DNA from: Mycobacterium sp. MBM | Lineage (GTDB): Bacteria; Actinomycetota; Actinomycetes; Mycobacteriales; Mycobacteriaceae | DNA length: 64,000 nt | Assembly: GCA_021648845.1 (NCBI GenBank) | Contig: JAKJHY010000002.1 | Coordinates: 334,260-398,259, forward strand | Direction: 5' to 3' | Part shown: positions 60,480-64,000 of the stretch, in pieces | Layout of the letters: each line of letters starts with the position of its first letter | Numbering within the stretch: position 1 is the stretch's first letter | Notes under the pieces: generated by a model | What the model was told of the DNA's origin: nothing | Database searches by the model: none | Seen by the model: the letters and a program-made list of their open reading frames with translations, nothing else | Made by a program: the position numbers and the translations under genes

Positions 60480-61502
60480 ATGACCGATCGCAAGCCGAAG
60501 CTGCGCAGCGTGCCGGAGGTTTCTCCGACCCTGCAATTCCGCACCATCCACGGCTACCGTCGCGCGTACCGCGTCGCCGGTTCGGGTCCGGCGATCCTGT
60601 TGATCCACGGCATCGGTGACAACTCGACGACCTGGCACACCGTGCAGTCGATGCTGGCTCGGCGCTTCACGGTGATCGCGCCCGATCTGCTGGGTCACGG
60701 ACAATCGGACAAACCGCGCGCGGACTACTCGGTGGCCGCCTACGCCAACGGGATGCGGGACCTGCTCAGCGTGCTCGACATCGACCGGGTGACCGTGGTC
60801 GGCCATTCCCTGGGCGGCGGCGTGGCCATGCAGTTCGCCTACCAGTTTCCGCAGCTGGTGGACCGGCTGGTGCTCGTCGGCGCGGGCGGCGTCAGCAAGG
60901 ACGTGAACATGGTGCTGCGGCTGGCGGCACTACCGATGGCGACCGAGGCGCTGGCGCTGTTGCGGTTGCCGATGGTGTTGCCCGCTCTGCAGGCCGCCGG
61001 ACGTATCGGCGGGACGCTGCTCGGTTCGACCGGGCTGGGCCGCGACCTGCCCGATGCGCTACGTGTGCTGGCCGACCTCCCCGAGCCGACGGCGTCGGCC
61101 GCATTCGCCAGGACGCTGCGCGCGGTGGTCGACTGGCGCGGCCAGGTGGTCACCATGTTGGATCGCTGTTATCTGACCGAATCGGTTCCGGTGCAACTCA
61201 TCTGGGGCACCCATGACTCGGTGATCCCGGTCAGCCATGCCTGGCTGGCGCATGCCGCGATGCCGGGTTCGACACTGGAGATCTTCGAGGGCTCCGGGCA
61301 TTTCCCCTTCCACGACGATGCCGACCGCTTCGTGGAGGTGGTACAGCGCTTCATCGACACCACCATTCCCGCCGAGTACGACCATGAGCTCCTGCGTGGG
61401 CTGTTGCGCACCGGCCTCAGCGAACGCGCGATCACCGGGTCACTGAACACCAGGGTCGCCGTGCTTGATGCGATGGGCGCCGACGAACGCAGCGCCACCT
61501 GA
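60480..61502 (+). CDS. Alpha/beta hydrolase (Rv2715-like)
   Basis: A 340-residue hydrolase. The oxyanion region is [36 protein letters not shown] is typical, the nucleophile Ser is in [16 protein letters not shown], the acid is in [14 protein letters not shown], and the catalytic His is in [14 protein letters not shown]. The fold is full, and it continues with a 45-residue basic C-tail. It belongs to the epoxide hydrolase/esterase-like group; substrate unknown. ATG 60480 follows AGGAG. Counterpart of Rv2715. Confidence 0.87.
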   Translation: MTDRKPKLRSVPEVSPTLQFRTIHGYRRAYRVAGSGPAILLIHGIGDNSTTWHTVQSMLARRFTVIAPDLLGHGQSDKPRADYSVAAYANGMRDLLSVLDIDRVTVVGHSLGGGVAMQFAYQFPQLVDRLVLVGAGGVSKDVNMVLRLAALPMATEALALLRLPMVLPALQAAGRIGGTLLGSTGLGRDLPDALRVLADLPEPTASAAFARTLRAVVDWRGQVVTMLDRCYLTESVPVQLIWGTHDSVIPVSHAWLAHAAMPGSTLEIFEGSGHFPFHDDADRFVEVVQRFIDTTIPAEYDHELLRGLLRTGLSERAITGSLNTRVAVLDAMGADERSAT

Positions 61503-61515
61503 CTACCATCGGGGT

Positions 61516-62214
61516 ATGGCCGTCGAGGTTTCTGTCCTGCGGGTGTTCACCGATGCACGGGGCGAGTTCGGCAACCCGCTCGGCGTGATCGACGCCGCGG
61601 CCGTGGATCCGGCCGACCGGCAACGCATCGCCACCGAATTGGGTTACAGCGAAACCGTGTTCGTCGATATCCCCGAGCCGGGGGCGGCGAGCGCTCATAT
61701 CCGGATCTATACGCCGGTCACCGAGATTCCGTTCGCCGGGCATCCGACGGTGGGCACCGCGTGGTGGCTCAAGCAGCGCGGCACGCCGGTGCGGACCTTG
61801 CACGTGCCCGCCGGGCTGGTCCAAGCGGAGTACCGCAGCGAGGGCGATGGCGAGTACACGGTGGTGCGGGCGCGCTCGGATTGGGCTCCCGACATGGTCA
61901 TCTACCAGCTGGAATCCGCCGACCAGGTATTGGCCGCCGATCCCTCCGACTACACCGACGATGTCGAGCACTATCTCTGGGCGTGGACCGACGAGGACAT
62001 GGGCGCGTTGCGCTCACGCATGTTCGCACCCCATCTGGGCATCGCCGAGGACGAGGCGACCGGCGCGGCGGCGGTACGGATAACCGATCACCTGAGCCGG
62101 GACCTGCTCATCACCCAGGGCCAGGGATCGGAGATCCGTACGTGGTGGGATCCGACGGGCTGGGTGAAGATCGCGGGTCGCGTGGTCGCGGACGCCGGCG
62201 TCGCAGTGGACTGA
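61516..62214 (+). CDS. PhzF-family isomerase-like protein
   Basis: A 232-residue PhzF-fold protein (counterpart of Rv2716). Signature parts are [38 protein letters not shown] and [20 protein letters not shown]. The acidic residue in SETVFV is the usual catalytic Glu position of PhzF, and [17 protein letters not shown] is the second-half motif. It is shorter than many PhzF proteins (about 260-280). Function unknown. It converges on nrdR with one base between the stops. Confidence 0.87.
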   Translation: MAVEVSVLRVFTDARGEFGNPLGVIDAAAVDPADRQRIATELGYSETVFVDIPEPGAASAHIRIYTPVTEIPFAGHPTVGTAWWLKQRGTPVRTLHVPAGLVQAEYRSEGDGEYTVVRARSDWAPDMVIYQLESADQVLAADPSDYTDDVEHYLWAWTDEDMGALRSRMFAPHLGIAEDEATGAAAVRITDHLSRDLLITQGQGSEIRTWWDPTGWVKIAGRVVADAGVAVD

Positions 62215-62215
62215 C

Positions 62216-62677
62216 TCAGCCGGAGGTGGAGACGCGGTGCGCGCGCAGCGCGGCAATCTCGCGTTCGAAATCGTCGGCGGAGGTGAATGACCGGTACACC
62301 GAGGCGAATCTGAGATAGGCGACCTCGTCGAGATCGCGCAGTGGTCCGAGGATGGCCAGACCTACCTCATGGCTCGGGATCTCGGGGGAACCGGCGGCGC
62401 GCACCGCATCCTCGACCTGTTGGGCCAGCAGGTTGAGCGCGTCATCGTCGACCTGGCGGCCCTGACACGCCCGCCGCACTCCCTTGATGACCTTCTCTCT
62501 GCTGAACGGTTCGGTCACACCGCTGCGCTTGACGACCGCCAGCACCGCGGTTTCGACGGTGGTGAACCGGCGTCCACACTCCGGACAGGAGCGGCGACGC
62601 CGAATGGCCTGACCCTCATCGGTTTCCCGGGAGTCCACGACACGCGAGTCGGGGTGACGACAGAACGGACAGTGCAT
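62216..62677 (-). CDS. nrdR: Transcriptional repressor NrdR
   Basis: A 153-residue zinc-ribbon plus ATP-cone repressor of ribonucleotide reductase genes (Rv2718c). The zinc site is [20 protein letters not shown] (Cys3, Cys6) with [14 protein letters not shown] (Cys31, Cys34). The ATP-cone covers 49-139 ([20 protein letters not shown]). Start chosen at MHCPFC; the open frame upstream lacks the family start. In H37Rv Rv2717c lies between Rv2716 and nrdR; here it is missing. Confidence 0.96.
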   Translation of the reverse strand: MHCPFCRHPDSRVVDSRETDEGQAIRRRRSCPECGRRFTTVETAVLAVVKRSGVTEPFSREKVIKGVRRACQGRQVDDDALNLLAQQVEDAVRAAGSPEIPSHEVGLAILGPLRDLDEVAYLRFASVYRSFTSADDFEREIAALRAHRVSTSG

Positions 62678-62752
62678 CACCGCTCCTTCGCCGCACCGCA
62701 GATCGACCAGTTCGAATGTGGTCGAGCCTACCTGGGTGCCGCACAGCACGTG

Positions 62753-63268
62753 TCAACCGATCGGTGCGATGAGGGTCTGGCCGGCCTGCACGGCACCGGT
62801 TTCGAGCTTGTTGAGCTCGCGGATGCGCTCCACGACCGGTCCGGCGGGCGCATCGGGGGCGACCCGCTGCGCGATGTGCTGCAAGGTCTCGCCGTCCTGC
62901 ACGTACACCACCGACAGCCGGGTGGGCAGTTGTACGGGCTCCTCGGTGGGTCCGCCCAGCTGGGCAACCAGCCCCAGCCACAGGGTGATACCGCCGGCAA
63001 TCAGCGCCAGCAGCACCGTGGCGGCGGGGGTGATCGGGCGGCGCCGGTGCGAGGCACGTGACATCAGCACCCCGGTGCCGCGGTGTCCCAGCGGCGCCCC
63101 GCCGGGCCGGCGTGCGGACGCCACCCGACGGCGGCGAACGACGACATCGCGCGGTATCGGCCACACCTCGGCGGCCGTGGACGGCTGCGCCGTGCGTACC
63201 GGGGCGACCGGGGTAACCGGGGCGCACGCACCGTGCCGGGTGGTCGGCCGAGCTTCGAGAATTGTCAT
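62753..63268 (-). CDS. chiZ: LysM-domain membrane protein ChiZ-like
   Basis: A 171-residue protein, counterpart of Rv2719c (ChiZ), a DNA-damage-induced protein affecting FtsZ-ring function. A basic N-terminus with VVVRRRRVASARR is followed by a membrane helix (PAATVLLALIAGGITLWLGL). The C-terminal LysM domain has VYVQDGETLQHIAQRVAPDA and AGQTLIAPIG. LexA boxes lie directly upstream (63319-63354). In M. tuberculosis it is divergent from lexA; here a MarR-type gene occupies that place within this window. Confidence 0.92.
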   Translation of the reverse strand: MTILEARPTTRHGACAPVTPVAPVRTAQPSTAAEVWPIPRDVVVRRRRVASARRPGGAPLGHRGTGVLMSRASHRRRPITPAATVLLALIAGGITLWLGLVAQLGGPTEEPVQLPTRLSVVYVQDGETLQHIAQRVAPDAPAGPVVERIRELNKLETGAVQAGQTLIAPIG

Positions 63269-63318
63269 CTGACTGCCTCTCCGAGTAGTGGGCGTTCGCT
63301 TCTGTGTTCGAATACTAG

Positions 63319-63334
63319 TCGATCATGTGTTCGA
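63319..63334. promoter_or_regulatory. LexA (SOS) box upstream of chiZ
   Basis: TCGATC-ATGT-GTTCGA matches 11 of 12 fixed positions of the mycobacterial SOS box and lies 51 bases ahead of the chiZ start. The chiZ gene of M. tuberculosis is LexA-controlled, so regulation is expected. Confidence 0.7.
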
Positions 63335-63338
63335 TGGA

Positions 63339-63354
63339 TAGAACGTGTGATCGA
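63339..63354. promoter_or_regulatory. Second LexA-box-like site
   Basis: On the minus strand TCGATC-ACAC-GTTCTA matches 10 of 12 consensus positions, four bases from the first box. Paired sites suggest cooperative LexA binding. They may belong to chiZ alone, because lexA itself is not adjacent. Confidence 0.5.
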
Positions 63355-63443
63355 ACTGTTGCCAAACGATAGACCGACCCACCGACAAGTTCGGCGGCAC
63401 GCGATCGCACGGACGGCCGCGACCGCACCGCCAATTTGATTGC

Positions 63444-63460
63444 GCACAATTAAATTGTGC
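63444..63460. promoter_or_regulatory. OhrR-type operator palindrome
   Basis: GCACAATT-A-AATTGTGC is a perfect 17-bp palindrome 16 bases before the MarR-type start. Its outer TTGC and CAA bases also resemble known OhrR boxes. It is probably the regulator's own operator. Confidence 0.65.
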
Positions 63461-63475
63461 AATACCATCATCGGT

Positions 63476-63988
63476 GTGCACACCGCCCGCCTCGACGAAC
63501 AGCTGTGCTTCGCCCTGTACTCGGCCTCCAGGGCCGTCACCACGGCCTACCGACCGCTCCTGGACGAACTCGGCATCACCTATCCGCAGTACCTCGTACT
63601 GCTGGTGCTCTGGGAGGAACAGAGCTGTTCGGTCGGGCATCTCGGCAATCGCCTGCACCTCGACTCCGGCACACTCTCACCCCTGCTGAAGCGCCTGGAG
63701 AGCAGCGGACTGGCGGTCCGGCGCCGGGCCGCCGATGACGAGCGCCGCGTCGAGGTGTCACTGACCGCCGCCGGGCAAGCACTACAGGAGCGCGCGGCAT
63801 GCATACCGGAACGACTGCTGGCATCGACGGACGCGGCCGAGAGCGATATCGCCGCGCTGCGCGACGTGCTGCGCGGACTCGTCGATCAACTGAATTCCCG
63901 GCACGTGACAACACGAAAGACATCTCACGAAGTTAAAAGTCAAGCCGCGAGCTGGAGAGGGGGTGGGAACGCAACATGTTCGTCGTAG
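63476..63988 (+). CDS. MarR/OhrR-type peroxide-sensing regulator
   Basis: A 170-residue MarR protein close to OhrR. The N-terminal LDEQLCFALYSASRAVTTAY contains the single reactive Cys position of OhrR, followed by GITYPQYLVLLVLWE. The HTH is VGHLGNRLHLDSGTLSPLLK and the wing is RRRAADDERRVEVSLTAAGQ. A 17-bp palindrome lies before the GTG at 63476. OhrR normally controls an organic hydroperoxide resistance gene; that partner may be outside the window. The last 25 residues are a basic tail not typical of the family. Confidence 0.82.
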   Translation: MHTARLDEQLCFALYSASRAVTTAYRPLLDELGITYPQYLVLLVLWEEQSCSVGHLGNRLHLDSGTLSPLLKRLESSGLAVRRRAADDERRVEVSLTAAGQALQERAACIPERLLASTDAAESDIAALRDVLRGLVDQLNSRHVTTRKTSHEVKSQAASWRGGGNATCSS

Positions 63989-64000
63989 AGCTGGCCGGTG
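63976..64000 (+). CDS. Possible start of the next gene, cut by the window
   Basis: ATG at 63976, reading MFVVELAG, overlaps the last 13 bases of the MarR-type gene and follows GGAGAGGGGGTGGG. Only eight codons are visible, so no identity can be given. It would be the first gene after the regulator and may be its target. Confidence 0.3.

Noticed and set aside
57942..60806. 954-codon minus-strand ORF
   Set aside because: Antisense to sthA, the PAC2 gene and the hydrolase; a common artefact of high-GC codon bias.

Overview
This 64 kb window is high-GC actinobacterial DNA, almost certainly from a non-tuberculous Mycobacterium (Mycolicibacterium-like). The main reason is gene order: from about 15.3 kb to the right end it follows the M. 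tuberculosis H37Rv block that I recall as Rv2667 to Rv2719c. That block holds clpC2, zapE, ribD, aftC, msrB, hemQ-hemY-hemE, rnd, dxs, ceoB-ceoC, dut, cei, suhB, ppgK, sigA, sigB, ideR, sthA, nrdR and chiZ. Many start codons lie about 7 nt after a TANNNT box, as expected for mycobacterial leaderless mRNAs.

Region 1 (1-9.3 kb) is an accessory nitrile-metabolism island. It opens with two joined transposase remnants (IS481- and IS3-type). A long minus-strand series follows, read right to left: a MarR regulator, a tandem-domain nitrilase-superfamily protein, the alpha subunit of a cobalt-type nitrile hydratase, its beta subunit split into two genes, a His-rich activator, a DUF1097 membrane protein and a CbiMNQO cobalt importer. 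A divergent AmiC-like sensor completes it, so the enzyme, its metal supply and two likely regulators sit together. The right edge abuts a broken lipoprotein-like gene. This cluster is the most interesting part of the window.

Region 2 (9.3-15.3 kb) holds membrane and secreted proteins of unknown role, a secreted PHB-depolymerase-like esterase, SRPBCC proteins and a methyltransferase. It also holds a type I DAHP synthase preceded by a 24-residue leader ORF with a Tyr-Trp-Arg-Phe run and attenuator-like hairpins.

Region 3 (15.3-33 kb) is the ClpC2-like protein with twin promoter palindromes, envelope arabinan synthesis (aftC), repair (msrB), a membrane GGDEF-EAL protein, late haem synthesis, RNase D and DXP synthase.

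Region 4 (33-36 kb) is a lineage-specific insert: NhaA, a TetR regulator and a 13E12-type HNH protein with a consensus LexA box across its start codon.

Region 5 (35.6-64 kb) is conserved core: an rRNA/tRNA uracil methyltransferase-like protein, a KimA-like permease beside the two TrkA proteins CeoB and CeoC, dut, cei, suhB/ppgK, the primary sigma factor sigA, sigB under a SigE/SigH-type promoter, the iron regulator ideR, paired CNNM/CBS proteins, sthA, nrdR and chiZ. A MarR/OhrR-type gene lies where lexA would be expected beside chiZ, although LexA boxes remain. I saw no rRNA, tRNA or CRISPR array. Gene names rest on motifs and remembered families; no database search was possible.
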